From Epiperipatus broadwayi (lineage: Eukaryota; Onychophora; Udeonychophora; Euonychophora; Peripatidae), in the NCBI GenBank assembly GCA_028023455.1, contig JAQFVV010006197.1, forward strand, positions 20,643,254-20,707,253: a stretch of DNA of 64,000 nt, read 5' to 3'. Below, one piece after another: positions 1 to 12,035 of this stretch. How positions within the stretch are numbered: position 1 is the stretch's first letter; the number at the start of each line of letters is the position of its first letter. A program made the position numbers and the translations under genes. The notes under the pieces were generated by a model, which was not told the origin of the DNA, ran no database searches, and saw nothing but the letters and a program-made list of their open reading frames with translations.

Positions 1-825
1 TTTGAAAAAAAATGTTTTTATCAAATTCAAGCTTCATATTATAAGGAAAGTATATCAAGTTTTTAATGGAGATTAATTTGTATATTGAGTCAGAGATCAA
101 AATAGCAGAGCATACCATGTTTAAAATCACTTCTAATACTAATGTAAACTGACTAAATGTCAGTCAAATCTAATTTTAATTTCTGAAGAATGTGGCAACT
201 ATGTTGTGAGTTAAGTTGTGCACAACATGGTTGCTAATCAGGGACTTTTGTGTTTGATACGCTTTTTTGCGAAGGTCAGGAAAACTATTGAACATCCTAT
301 TTTAACTTATAATTCATAAGTAAGTATTCATCATGTCATTAGGAATTTTTTTCTATTCACTATTCTGTAATAAACCCTGGCATCTGTTTGGGCCTTCAAT
401 ATTAATTCACATAAAGTTTTAAGGTACAGCACACATCTATAGTTTTGCTGACTCCTTAAAAAAGACTTAATCATACAAATAATTTCAATCTATAATTAGC
501 ATATATACTAAAATCTTACATTCTATATCTTCAACTTATCAAATCACCTACTCATCAATACTAGTTAATTTTATAAGGTATAGCAGCAAATATTACTGAC
601 ATAATATATAATTAAATTTTGAAAAGTATTTCAACTACAAATACCCCCCCCCCTTTAGTTCTTTCTTGTCTTCCAAAATTATTATTTGTCTCACTACATT
701 GTCCCTAATTAAAAAAAATCCTATATAATTATCTCTTATTTTTCAGTCATACACAGATTTGTTAATTCATTAATCAAATCATGGGATTTTGAGGAAATTA
801 TGCCATCCACAGTATTAAACTGGAA
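1..825. other. A+T-rich sequence, no gene seen
   Basis: No open reading frame of convincing composition, no RNA gene and no clear repeat is seen here. A short C-run lies near 645-653. Confidence 0.5.
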
Positions 826-2101
826 TTAAGCTTTCCCTCTCTCTATGTAATTTTCAACTATTTTCAATATTTCTGAATAAAATAACAGAGAAATGTTACT
901 ATTCAAATTATCATCTACTATATAGTTATCCTTACTATAAATTTTCTCATGAAACAAAGTCTTAATCTGTTCCTCAGAGGGTTTATTCCTATTGCCTTTT
1001 ACTGCATTACTGTAAACTTCTCCTTGGTATAATTGCTCAATTTGTTTACTATAATATATATTTCCTTTTTTTATTGTTATGGCCTTGACTCCTTCCACAA
1101 CCATTTCCACCTCTTCTTTGCCTCATAATATACGTTTTTATATCTTTGTGTTATACGTTCATAATCTATGTTGTCCCCAAATTTTCTTTCCAATTTTTCA
1201 ATTTCATTGGACTTAAATATCTTTTTCAGCCACACTTCACTTATAATTCTCTAATCTTCAGTCTTTAATTTTTTATTTTGTGGTGACTGTTTAACCCTTT
1301 GAAAGTTTCATATCTAAGCTTTTCTTCTTATTTATATTTCTACTAAATTATCAGAACAATTTATTTCTACCTTTTCAAACCTTTCAACTGTAGTTAATGT
1401 TTTTAAAGGCACTTGCTTTGACACTTGATAATTTTATATTTTTGCTTCTTTACATTCTACCTTCATGTAATTCCCTTCTAATGTATCATTTATCTCCAAT
1501 GTCAATGCTTTCTGAGCATTCTCATAAGTTTCTTCAATTTTAAAATACCTTTTCTCTAAATTTTAATACTAAATTTTACATATTTTAGTTCCATTACATA
1601 AATGTTAAGCCTGATTTCTAAGCATTCCTGTGACTTATCTATTTGATCACTCAATTCAATGAATCTACGATCATACTTATCATCAGAATTGATGATCATA
1701 CTTATCATCAGATTCCTTCAATTTTAGTATCCAAATTGTATTTAAACTCACCAAATCTTGCATTAGTAGCATTCAATTCAATTTTACAGAAATCAATGTT
1801 ATTATTTAAACCTTCTCTTAGTTCTTTATTTTTTCTACCTATATCCTTTCTTAGTTTTTTTATTTACTCTATTCATATCACCAAATTTATTATTTATATC
1901 TCTATTCATATCTCCAAGTTTATTATTTACATATTCTATTAGCTTTTTATTTTTTCTACTTACATCTTTTCTTAGTTCTTTATTTTCTCTACTCATATCA
2001 CCAAATTTATTATTCATATCTCTACTCATATTTCCAAGTTTATTATCCACTTTTTCCACCAATTTTCTCAGCATTTGGAAGAAACCTCCAGCCTCCAACA
2101 T
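826..2101 (-). pseudogene. Gag-like coiled-coil retroelement relic (tentative)
   Basis: Read on the minus strand, 2101-1835 encodes 88 residues starting MLEAGGFFQML and then a repeating coiled-coil pattern in which NNKLGDMNRD and NNKFGDMSRE alternate. A second open piece at 1110-826 (94 residues) is preceded, in a shifted frame, by a charged stretch containing LERKFGDN. An N-terminal repetitive coiled coil followed by a charged region with an L-E-x-K-F-G motif resembles gag proteins of some animal LTR retrotransposons. No zinc knuckle, protease or reverse transcriptase is visible. Frames are broken between 1110 and 1835. Seen: the repeats and the broken frames. Inferred: the gag origin. It could instead be a decayed coiled-coil host gene. 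Confidence 0.35.
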
Positions 2102-4860
2102 AATCTATAAAATAGACAACAACAATAAAATTCTACATATCTTATTTCATCTCTTAATATAATACAATCAGCTATAAAACTCCTTTAATGTATATAAATA
2201 CAATATTATATTTTAGCATGTATATGAGATTCAAACCTGGGGTTTTAATTGGTTAGCCAAGCCTGAGTTGGTGCCCTATTTTGAAATGTGATAAAAATTA
2301 TGACACTGGGAAATGATTAATATAATCTGAATAAAACATAGCCCAATCATTGATTGCCATTTTGTAATGGAATTTTGATTATAATGTGGGATGAAAATAT
2401 AAAAACTTTAGTATGTTTTAGAATTGAGACAACATTTGTAATAATATAAATCTAGCTTAAATGTGGAGTACCATTTTATAACAGCCCCAAAATTGATGTG
2501 GCATTGTGTACACAAGTTCTACTTGTACATGATCATCATTGGCCAGCATTGGGTAGCTATTTTATAATAATATTAATGAATCCTCTACTCTACTATCTCT
2601 CTACATTGGTTTGGTCAGTATTTGTCATAAAATAAAATAAATTGCTCTATCAATTTTTAAGCAATTACTTATTACTGACACATTCTATCAACAAGAAGAG
2701 TTCATATGTTCCATTGTCTGGAAAATCAATTGCCTTATTTGCATATTGGGTCTCAATTACATATTATATAACTGTATCATTTTATTCAGCACTATGATTC
2801 TAGCAATGTTTTGCCAAAAGCTAGCTCAGTGCTATTAATTAGTTTATATTATTAATTTGTTATTTTTTCAACCAAACTCTAAATCAATGAGTGTTTAAGA
2901 ATTACTTACATATATACATATTGTAACGTTTTTACATTTTGTTAGGCCTTCTATTTTACATATTATAAAGTGAAAATCAATCAAGCTATGAAGAAGAAAA
3001 ATATTTTGTTCATATTTCTAAAAACATAGCTACACTTCTTGATTAACTTTACCTAATATTACTTAGTATTACAATTAGAAGTTAGTATTTTAATTTATAA
3101 AAGAGAGTGCCATATTTTGTAGACTCCTAACTTCCTTGTATCCCATAACTTCAAAGCAAATAACTAAAAAGATCGGGATTATGATTTTCTGAAACTTAAT
3201 TTATTTTCAGAGAATATTTCTCCAAGGACTTAATTATTAATAAATATTGGCAAAGGCAAATTATACATTTAAATTGTAATAAACTAACATTAATAATGCA
3301 TAATGAACTTAATATTAAAGGTAAATATTTTATTAATACAAATTGAAATACTTAATGATAAATTATTAATATAATTGAAAAGAATACACACATGCTAATC
3401 CAGATAGTTAGGTAAACTAATTAAAACAATTGAAAAATTAATGTACACTTCTTAAGTTTCTTTTAGAAGGCTGTAACTAAAAGTCTTTTGAATAATAGAG
3501 TGAATGTCTCTATTGGTAATATATTATAAGCTTATAGTTTAGATTAGTTTGCAAACACTAAATTTAGTCACAAATCAGGTATGAATAATCTTACCAGTAA
3601 GTTTTGTAGTATATGTTTATTTCTTGAGTTGAAGAGCTCATTGAAGTTAACTAGTTTCGCTTTGTTGACATTCCCTTACATGCCTGGTCAGTTGCAATAA
3701 ATGGTTTGACATGAAGGTTTGGGAGTAACAACTTTATTGTGAAAGAAAATGTCCACACACTCCAATTTCACACCTGACACATTGTGTCAGGCTATGAATA
3801 TTTTGGATGGGGTATTTATCACATTGAGAGAATAGGATCTGCATCTAGCTCTGTCATCTCACCTATCCATACATGACAAAGCCAGCAAAAGATTCAGCAC
3901 AAAGCTATTTGTTTCTTTTTGTACCTTCAACCAGATTTTTAGTTTTCTGCACATATATTTTATCAGAATGTATAAGTTGATAATCTTGTACATTCTTTAT
4001 TAAATTTTTAGTTACAAAGTCTTTTTTTCTTCTATAAATTGTCTGCCATCTTTAATTAGAGTTACAAAGGTTTTACTGATTGTAATCTTTAACGTTTGGA
4101 ATTTCTTAATTTTTGTTTACCAGAATTAGTAATCTTAAAATATTTTTTTATTTCCTCCAATCTTAACCTTTACTTTTAATTAAATAGTTAATTTGAAACA
4201 AAAAATTAACTTTCATTGTATGTTTTAAAAAATAAATTATACTAACTAAAATAGAAAATTTAAATGCAATTTTTAAATGACCTTTTTAAAGTTTTTTTAA
4301 ATTTTACCAAATGCCAATATATTTGAAGCATATATATGTAAAACGGTTCAATACTATATTGCAATTTGGATAACAAGTGATTAAATTTCTTGCACTCACA
4401 TTTCTATATTAGTTATAAATAAATATTAAATAGGTGATATAGACATGGGTAAAGAATTTGTGACCTCATCTACCGAAAAGTACTGATTAGACCGAAATGC
4501 ATCTTAAAGATGATTTGTCTTTTTCAAATGTTTTTGTTCATATGTTTTATGAAATTTTAGTAAGTTAATGTTAATGCTAAACCTTTATTCTGATGGCAAA
4601 TATTTATATCTATTTTTTAAACACATAAAAAATTTTAACAAATATTTTGATCAAAAAATCAAAATAAAATATGAAAAGATTTTTCAAAAGATGAAGTAGA
4701 TTTTCATTCATTATTTTATTTTTGACAATTATTAAGTATTTACATACTATCCAGAAAAAAAAGAATAAAAGTAAAAAGATAAAATAAAAAGTTAAATGTG
4801 AAATTTTTTTTGATGACAATAAAAACCAATCTGTGAAATAAAATTATTCCACATATATCA
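2102..4860. other. No gene seen; unassigned A+T-rich sequence
   Basis: I see no coding signal. A weak tRNA B-box-like string lies on the minus strand near 2229-2242 (GGTTTGAATCTC), too isolated to call a SINE. A slightly G+C-richer patch at about 3650-3900 contains a short CCTGACACA/TGTGTCAGG hairpin but nothing recognisable. Confidence 0.4.
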
Positions 4861-4979
4861 TCTTGTTGATGTTATGATATTGTTTTTGAATAGAACTTCA
4901 ACTTTTTATCTAATTGTAGCTCTTTATTGTATTCTATTTTTATCCATAACTTATCATGAATATTTAATTTCAATTAAAG

Positions 4980-5460
4980 ATTTTTTCAAGATAATATATT
5001 TTTATCAATCTGAAAAGAATTATAATTTTCTAATTTTATTAATATTTTATAAATTATAATTTTAATCACAACTTCAAAAATATCGTGATGCTATTTTTTT
5101 TGTAAATTTATTTATTATAGAACAAAAAATATTTACTATTAATCTTCATTGATAACAGTTAATATTATTTAACGTATTTATTTTTATTTTTGACAGCTAA
5201 ATTATATTTTTTCAGGCTGATATACTTTTGTCAATTTGGAAAACAAAACGAAAGAAAAAAATTAGTTTTTCTAATTTTATTATTACTATTTGTATCTGCA
5301 AATTCAAAATGTCATGGTTCTATTTTTTTTGTTCTTATGGATTTAAAAACATAATTTTACTATGGTTCATATTACAAACCAAACCAAAAACATTTACTAT
5401 TAAGATTCATTAATATAAATTATTATTATTTAGCACATGCATGTTTTTGGACAACTTAAC
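4980..5460. repeat. Diverged tandem duplication, unit about 220-250 bp
   Basis: Two consecutive units share ordered blocks: a TTTTTATCAATCTG / CTTTTGTCAATTTG block, TTTTCTAATTTTATTA, GCTATTTTTTTTGT / TTCTATTTTTTTTGT, and ATTTACTATTAA followed by CTTCATTGATA / GATTCATTAATA, then TTATTTAAC / TTATTTAGC. Unit one is about 4985-5200 and unit two about 5210-5455. The short reading frames here follow from low-complexity A/T sequence and are not called as genes. Confidence 0.5.
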
Positions 5461-5879
5461 TGTTAACAAAATATCATAAAAAATTTGTAAAAATTCCACC
5501 CAGAAGATATATTCAGTAGTAGTTTCATTAAGCCCTTAATTTTACCACTGTAACCATAGTTCAGCAGAACTACATGGTTTATAATTTGTGTTTGTTTATA
5601 TTTGCATAGATCATGTGATCAACAAATTTCATTTATGAAGCGGATAAGTGTTATGACTATTGGTTGTTCTGAATCTGTTGATAAGGCTCCAATTTCTTTT
5701 AGAAAGATAAAATTGAGTGAGTTTATTGTTAGATTTGGGGGAAAAATTGTTTGAAACATTATAAGAATTTCATTTTCTACATAATAATTATTTCATTATA
5801 AATTCTTGGTTGAAAACCAAAAATGAAATCTTGATTTGAAATGAGTCTTAATTGGTGAAACTTTATGTTAGTTTATTAA

Positions 5880-7560
5880 AATGTTCAATCTACTAAAGAA
5901 ATTTTGTTTATATATTTCTGCAAAATGACTTCTCTTCTTATATCTTGCAGAAGATTATGTAAAAGGACAGTAATCCATTGCAAGGAAGCATACTTCAGTA
6001 TACCAATGATATTTTTCATGGTAATATTTAATTCAGCATCTAGAAGTTTGTGATGGAATCTTTCTCTGAATAGAATCACAATAATTTCCAGAAGAATATA
6101 CTAATGGTCAGAGTATTCATAAAATATTTGCATCTCAACCCCAAGTAGTGCCAGTTAGTTTTCCAAAGAGATTATTTCTATAAATTAATTTTGATCTAAC
6201 CTTAAGCTAAATAAAAAAATAAGTTAGACTACAGTACAAGGTTAGTCATAAATAGCATGGAGTAGATTCTGTTTCAGTCTATTATTACAAAAGGTTATAT
6301 TGAGATTAAACCCAATCTTGGAAAAAGATTTTCACTCTTTTCAAATTTTTATTGAAAAACTTTATAATTTGAGAAAAAAACTTCTTTGATAAACCAAATA
6401 AATGGCAGCAGCATAAATTAATATTCTATGTTTTGTTTTGGAAAGATCATTGATGAATATAATAAATAAAATAGGTGGGAGAACTGAATGATGTAGAAGA
6501 TTATTCTGTAAATTCTTTGTATTTACTACAATTATTATTTAGTATCATTTTACTATTCCAATTGGAGAGTTTTTGTCAAATAAATTAATAGTTTTCTTGC
6601 ATTTAAGAACTTTTAGAAACTTTTACAAGATGATCATTTTTCCAAACAAAATCATAATCAGATGTTTTGCTTTTGAAAGCCTCTTTCAATATGAGTTGTT
6701 AAACATAAAATTAGTTCACAGCAGTTTCTTCCTTATCTAAATCCAGCTGCTCAACTAGATACTCTCATCTGTTGATAAAAATGGAGCTAATATGATTCTT
6801 TTAAAAAGCATGTAAGGAACACAGTAATGATATTGGGTAATAATGTTTTGAATCATTGCTAGGTTTATTCAAGTTTAAGACTGCTATAGTTTTGTATTTA
6901 TGCCAATTTTTTAAATAATTTCTGTATGAATTATGTTGCTGAATAGTTTTTTTTTTTTTTTGTCTTTATATTTTAAATTATTTAAAAATTCTGAAAGTAT
7001 ACTATATGCTTCTGGGACTTTTCCTGTTCTAAGATAAACAAGGCCAAGTTAATGTTCACATCATCTATAGATTTTATCAGATTGGTATTAGTAGAACATT
7101 GTGAAGGAAAAGTTCACAATTCTGTTCTAGTGATAATTTTTTTACTTTCTCAATCTAAAGTCTGCTACATAAGATTGCAAAATTCATTAGTAATAACAAT
7201 AGTTTTGATTTTAGAGGTAGTTTTTATATCCACCAAGCTTTCATAAAAGAGACCAGGTCTTACAGCTAGGTCATGTAAAGTGTTGTTTTCTTCACTATAT
7301 CCCTCCATTTTTGTTTTCTAGCATCATCCAGTGGTTTTTTAAAAGTTTTTGCACCAATATCCAGATCCTAAGTAAACATTTTTTTTTATTATAAACATCA
7401 CTGCTGGTTTTGTTTCAACTTGGAATGAATTGCTTTCAATATTTACAAAAAGATGGACTTTCTGGCAACAGCAACAGGAAATTGGAAAGTTTCTATTAAT
7501 ATTCTTTTCAGAATATCCAGTATATTGACATCTAGTTATTTCCATTCTAGATCAGGATAA
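5880..7560 (-). pseudogene. Dead non-LTR retrotransposon (LINE) reverse transcriptase
   Basis: On the minus strand, broken by stops and frameshifts, the usual order of a LINE reverse transcriptase can be read. NWHKYKTIAVLN-KPSNDSKHY-PISLLCSL (near 6820-6920) matches the 'W..a.vi.i.KPgkd...YRPIsLl' block. HSVLPPILFIIFINDLSK (6494-6439) matches 'GVPQGSVLSPLLFLIYINDL'. LIYAAAIYLVYQ follows where YADD is expected. A C-terminal tail at 6079-5885 contains LHNLLQDIRREVILQKYINKI, like the 'lPvl..I.P.dlRRe' tail of Jockey-like LINEs. The catalytic ADD box now reads AAA, so the element is inactive as well as broken. The 5' boundary is vague; the upstream part to about 7560 is assigned from weak similarity in order only. 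Confidence 0.65.
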
Positions 7561-9290
7561 CTTTTAGTTAAAGAAAGGTGGATTTCATGCTAATTCTTCA
7601 TTTATGCTACTATAGTGGAAATGATTCAATGTCAATTCACAATTAATAGCAAATCATTTTTGTCAAAATAAAGTATAAATTAGAAATTGTTTCTGTAATC
7701 CAGTGTTCCTGAATGGAATGTTTTTTTTGCTGGGAATAATAAAATAAATTCATGTTGTTTAAATCCAACTATTTTAAAAGTTGACAATGTTCTAGAGCTT
7801 CATTTACACCTCATTAAAGACTATTATAATTTATATATTTAATCATTTTGAATGTGTAACCACGAAAAAGTAATGCTGTTTTTTATTATTGATATAATTG
7901 GCTGAGCATGCTTTCAGCATTGATGGTCAGAGTCATAGCATTTATATTTGGCCACAGGATGCAATATAAGCAAAAAACCCTCTAATTTGCTCTGAGTAGG
8001 ATAATAGGAAGTGTAAATTCAAAAAATATATAATTCATCACTAATAACCCACACATTATAAACAAAAAAGAATCCTGCATTCTCTGATGAGAGAAATGGC
8101 ATATGTAAATAGAGCATTTACATATCACACACTTTATTTAAATGTTGTATTGCTTCCTGTGACAAAATATGAGTGCTATAATTCTAACCATCAATGTCAA
8201 AAGTATGTTCAGCAAATTATAACAATAATAAACGCAACATTACCTTTTCTTGGTTAAATGTTCAAAACATTTAAATATTTAAATTACAATTAGCACAAGA
8301 AAAGAGAATCAATATTCTTTCAATTTAAAGACTATTATGAAAATTAAAAACTTCTATAAATACAGAGAATGTAGAAAAATCTGGAAAAGGAGAGTAGGAT
8401 CAGTTTGCATTGGGAATTTACAAATATAAAAATTAGCTACCTCAATTATGATTGCAATATAATGTGGATTATCTTCAATTGATGTTGTTTAATTTATAAG
8501 ATATTTTAAAACAAAAGTAGCCATAACCATGTTTAGAATGCATTATATCATCAAACAATGTAAATTCAGGATATTCATTATTAAAAGAATGACAACTCTT
8601 TTAAAGTACAATTATACCAACTTTTAGATGAACAATAAATTTGTAGAGAAGTTTTATTTTTTTTGTCATATATTATCAAGAATAAGAGTATTATGTTTTT
8701 CCAGGTGAATAGAAGAATGTTCTGTAGAGAACACAACACTTAATTCATATAAACAAATAAATATATATATATTTCCACACAATATAACTTTGACCTTACT
8801 AACATTAAAAAAAACCCATATTACATAATAGAAAGACTGTTAGCACAGTCACCACATGATTAAGAAATACCTTTGTGCAAGGAAAATCCTACTCCCTCCC
8901 CATTCTGTGAAATAAAAATTGTAAATTAAAAGACACTTTTCTGTGTTTTTGCATAAAAACTTGAAAATATAGCTTTAGTCATACCCTTTAGATGCCAACA
9001 TCAACTTCTAAAACCTTTGTCTAATTTTTGTATTGGTCCATTACTTAAATCTGAGAACAATTATTTGTCAGTTTCATTTCCAATTGGTTTCTATTGATAA
9101 AATATTAATCTAAAACACACAGAATTGTTTCAATTCAGCTTTTAAAAATTGAATAATTTTAGATTCAAATTAATTAAATGTAATGAAAAATTAAAAATGT
9201 TAATAACTGAAAAAAAATAATAAGAAAAACATTTAAAAAATAGCCAGTGGTAAAACAAAAGAATTATATTTCAATCAATCTATGTGAACA
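7561..9290. other. No gene seen
   Basis: A+T-rich sequence with short poly-T runs and no recognisable gene, RNA or repeat. Confidence 0.4.
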
Positions 9291-9348
9291 CTGGTGTCTC
9301 ATTATTTAGTTCTGTAATAGTCAAAGTTATTCACTTTTTTTGAAAAGT

Positions 9349-9785
9349 GGTCACTTTCCCATGCTTATTTTTCTTGTAAAATTTAAATTTTTCTGAATTA
9401 AACTGTATATTTCGATAAAGTAATGTAAAATATTAATTATGAATGTAAACAATTAAGGTAAATATATTTATTTACATTCAAAATCAATTACAAATGTGTA
9501 AAACATTTTGTTTTGATTTCTGACTTTGTCATTTAAAAATGTCTGATATGCTAATTAGAGTCAGTAGAGTGGTCAACCACTTGTCTTGAAGAATGGTCCC
9601 TTTTCCACATTTATTTTTCTTGTAAAATGTAAATTTTTTTGAATCAAACTTTATATTTCAATAAAGTAATGTAAAATCTTAATTATGAATGTAAAAAATT
9701 ATGATGAATATATTTATTTATGTTCAAAATCAATTACAAATGTGTAAAAATTGTGTTTTGATTTCAGACTTTGTTATTTAGAAAT
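9349..9785. repeat. Direct repeat, two copies of about 185 bp
   Basis: 9349-9535 and 9595-9783 align end to end. Both contain TTATTTTTCTTGTAAAAT, AAAGTAATGTAAAAT, TTAATTATGAATGTAAA, CAAAATCAATTACAAATG and TGTTTTGATTTC followed by GACTTTGT. The second copy is diverged by scattered substitutions and short indels. The units are about 246 bp apart, so they form either a tandem pair with a unique spacer or two copies of one dispersed element. Confidence 0.75.
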
Positions 9786-11349
9786 ACCTGTGGCACAATT
9801 TCCAGAGTTGGCAGTCATCCAATCAGAGAAAAGAGGCTGGCCTAAACACTAATATGCAGCAATGAAAATTGATTTTTTTTAAAAAATATATCACCATATG
9901 CAGACTTTTTTAGAACTAAAATTTTAAATTTCAAATTTCCTATAAAATAAGCCTAAAATGAAGAAAATGCGACCAAAAGTGACCAAGAGATGGCACAAAC
10001 TGTGCTCATGAAATGTAAATAACACAAATGACAATTAAAATGGGCTGACATCTAACTGTATTTGACAACAGAGTGGTTACCATGTCAGTAAATACCTTAA
10101 ATGTCTTATTAATTTATTTCTAGATAATAACCCAGAAAATAAAACACATGCTAAATGAAAACATATTAATTAGACACTTGCCATTAAAATCTTTTTAAAT
10201 AAATCACTTTACATGTAAAATTAAAATAACAGTAATAATAACATTGTACTGCTCCCCTCCTCTTCTTGGACTGGTTCTGCTATTATATAAGTAATTATAT
10301 AATATATAAGTCCTGGTTATTAAAAAATATTATGTATATCTAGAATATGATTCTTTGTAAGCTTTATCCTTCATAGCAAAGACAGCTTGACATCTGGCCT
10401 ATCTCCATTACTTTTTCTCAATCAATATTTAGATCAACTTTAACCAGCAGGTCAGTAATTCAATAAGAACAGTTGTTAATTTGAAAACCCATTGAAAATC
10501 TTTCATGCATAAACTTATTCACATTTCCTATTAACAAAATTATCTTCAATAATAATATATTTACAGAAACACTATTATTTAATTTGTTATCCAGTATTAT
10601 TCCACTATCAAAACCTATAATTTATTATATAGTATATATTTCAATATTTTAACTTTTCCTAACTGTTTATAGTTTATTAGGATCACCAAACTAGGCCAAT
10701 TTTAAATAAAATCAGTTGATATAACTTAATCCCCTTAACACCTTCTTGTTTTTCATTTAACACTTGTTAAAAAAAGTTTTTAGTTTTCCAAATCCATTCA
10801 TTATTTTTAAATCCAAATCTCTCTGATACAAAACTAGTTTATGTTTTCTATTAAGAAGAGAATAAATAATTGGTTTATAAATATATAAATAGACTATTTA
10901 TTGCAGTAAAATACTTTCATTTGTTTTCATTCAATAATAATTTTTTTTGAAATTTATTAAGAATTAAATAATTTAGCATGCACTAATATCTTTTTTAAAA
11001 TAGTTTTTTTACTCATTCTGTTTTTTTTAGATTTGAACTGTAGTGTGGATTATGAATCAATTGCGAGTTTTTAATTAAAGAACACATGCAAGAAAAGGAT
11101 GTTTAATAAAACATATTACACCATCTAAAAAAACAGATAATATCATCATTAAAAATGGAAAAAGCTATTTAATAAAACATAAAAAGATCATACAAAATAA
11201 TAATAACAGAAAAAAGAAAGATAACACCCTTAAAAAATGTTAGCACAACCCAGAATCAAATCCAGACCTGACATTTCAGAGGCAGATACTCTACTAATAC
11301 CCCCAAGTAAACAACAGATTTAAAATTTGCAAAATATTATTGATAAAGA
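9786..11349. other. No gene seen
   Basis: A+T-rich sequence with many short homopolymers; nothing supportable. Confidence 0.4.
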
Positions 11350-11482
11350 TAATTTCATAATTTTTTTTGCCCTCATGTGTCATAGCATCAGCCGGGAAGT
11401 GAACTCGCTAACCCGGGAAAACTGCTTGTAAAGCAGCTGCTGCTGACCTCTCGACCACCAATGCTTGACTAATTTCATAATT
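11350..11482 (-). mobile_element. tRNA-derived SINE with 13-bp TSD, copy 1
   Basis: The element proper (11363-11469) is flanked by the perfect duplication TAATTTCATAATT at 11350-11362 and 11470-11482. Read on the minus strand it begins ATTGGTGGTCGAGAGGTCAG, giving an A-box-like region. It continues through a perfect 5-bp anticodon-type stem (GCTGC / GCAGT) with the 7-nt loop TTTACAA, and ends near CCCGGCTGATGC before an A-rich tail that abuts the TSD. The loop would place UAC (valine) in the anticodon position. The T-arm region carries about 8 extra bases compared with a real tRNA, so this is a tRNA-like SINE head, not a functional tRNA. Further copies lie at 43.9 and 57.3 kb. Confidence 0.85.
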
Positions 11483-11582
11483 CACAGAATTACTATAATT
11501 ATGAGGCAATATTTTAAAAATAAGTTTTATTTTAAAGTAAATTATTAATAATATCTTACTTTTTATATAAATTACGATATTT

Positions 11583-12035
11583 TAATAAAAATGATTGAAA
11601 AATCTAAACATTTTTATTTGCTTATAAATTTTATTAATTATAGCGACAAAAGGGCATTGGCCTGTGATATATATACATAAAATATACTTTGAGGCTAGAA
11701 CAACTACCACAATAAATTTAAATAAAGATTTCTCTTACAATTTAAATAATAAATAATTACAACCAGTATGTGTTTCTGCAAATAAAATGATTCAGAAATC
11801 TAAACATTTACATATAAGTTTTATTAATTATCAAAACAAAATGGTGTTGGTCTGTTCATTTTAGCATAATGACAACAGTATATATTTGAAACCTAGGTAA
11901 TTGTCACAAATAAGTTTAAGTAAAGAATTATTCCTCTTATATTTAAATAAAAAATATTTATACTCAGAATGTATTTCTAATGATGAAATGATTTGAAAAT
12001 ATAAACAATTCTATTTACATATAAATATTAATTAT
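11583..12035. repeat. Tandem repeat, about 197-bp period, 2.3 copies
   Basis: Units start near 11588, 11784 and 11983. Each begins AAATGATT(g/c/t)A(g/a)AAAT(c/a)TAAACA and continues with an A/T-rich segment and TATTAATTAT. The first two units share GGCATTGGCCTGT / GGTGTTGGTCTGT. The third is cut off after about 50 bp. No coding capacity. Confidence 0.75.
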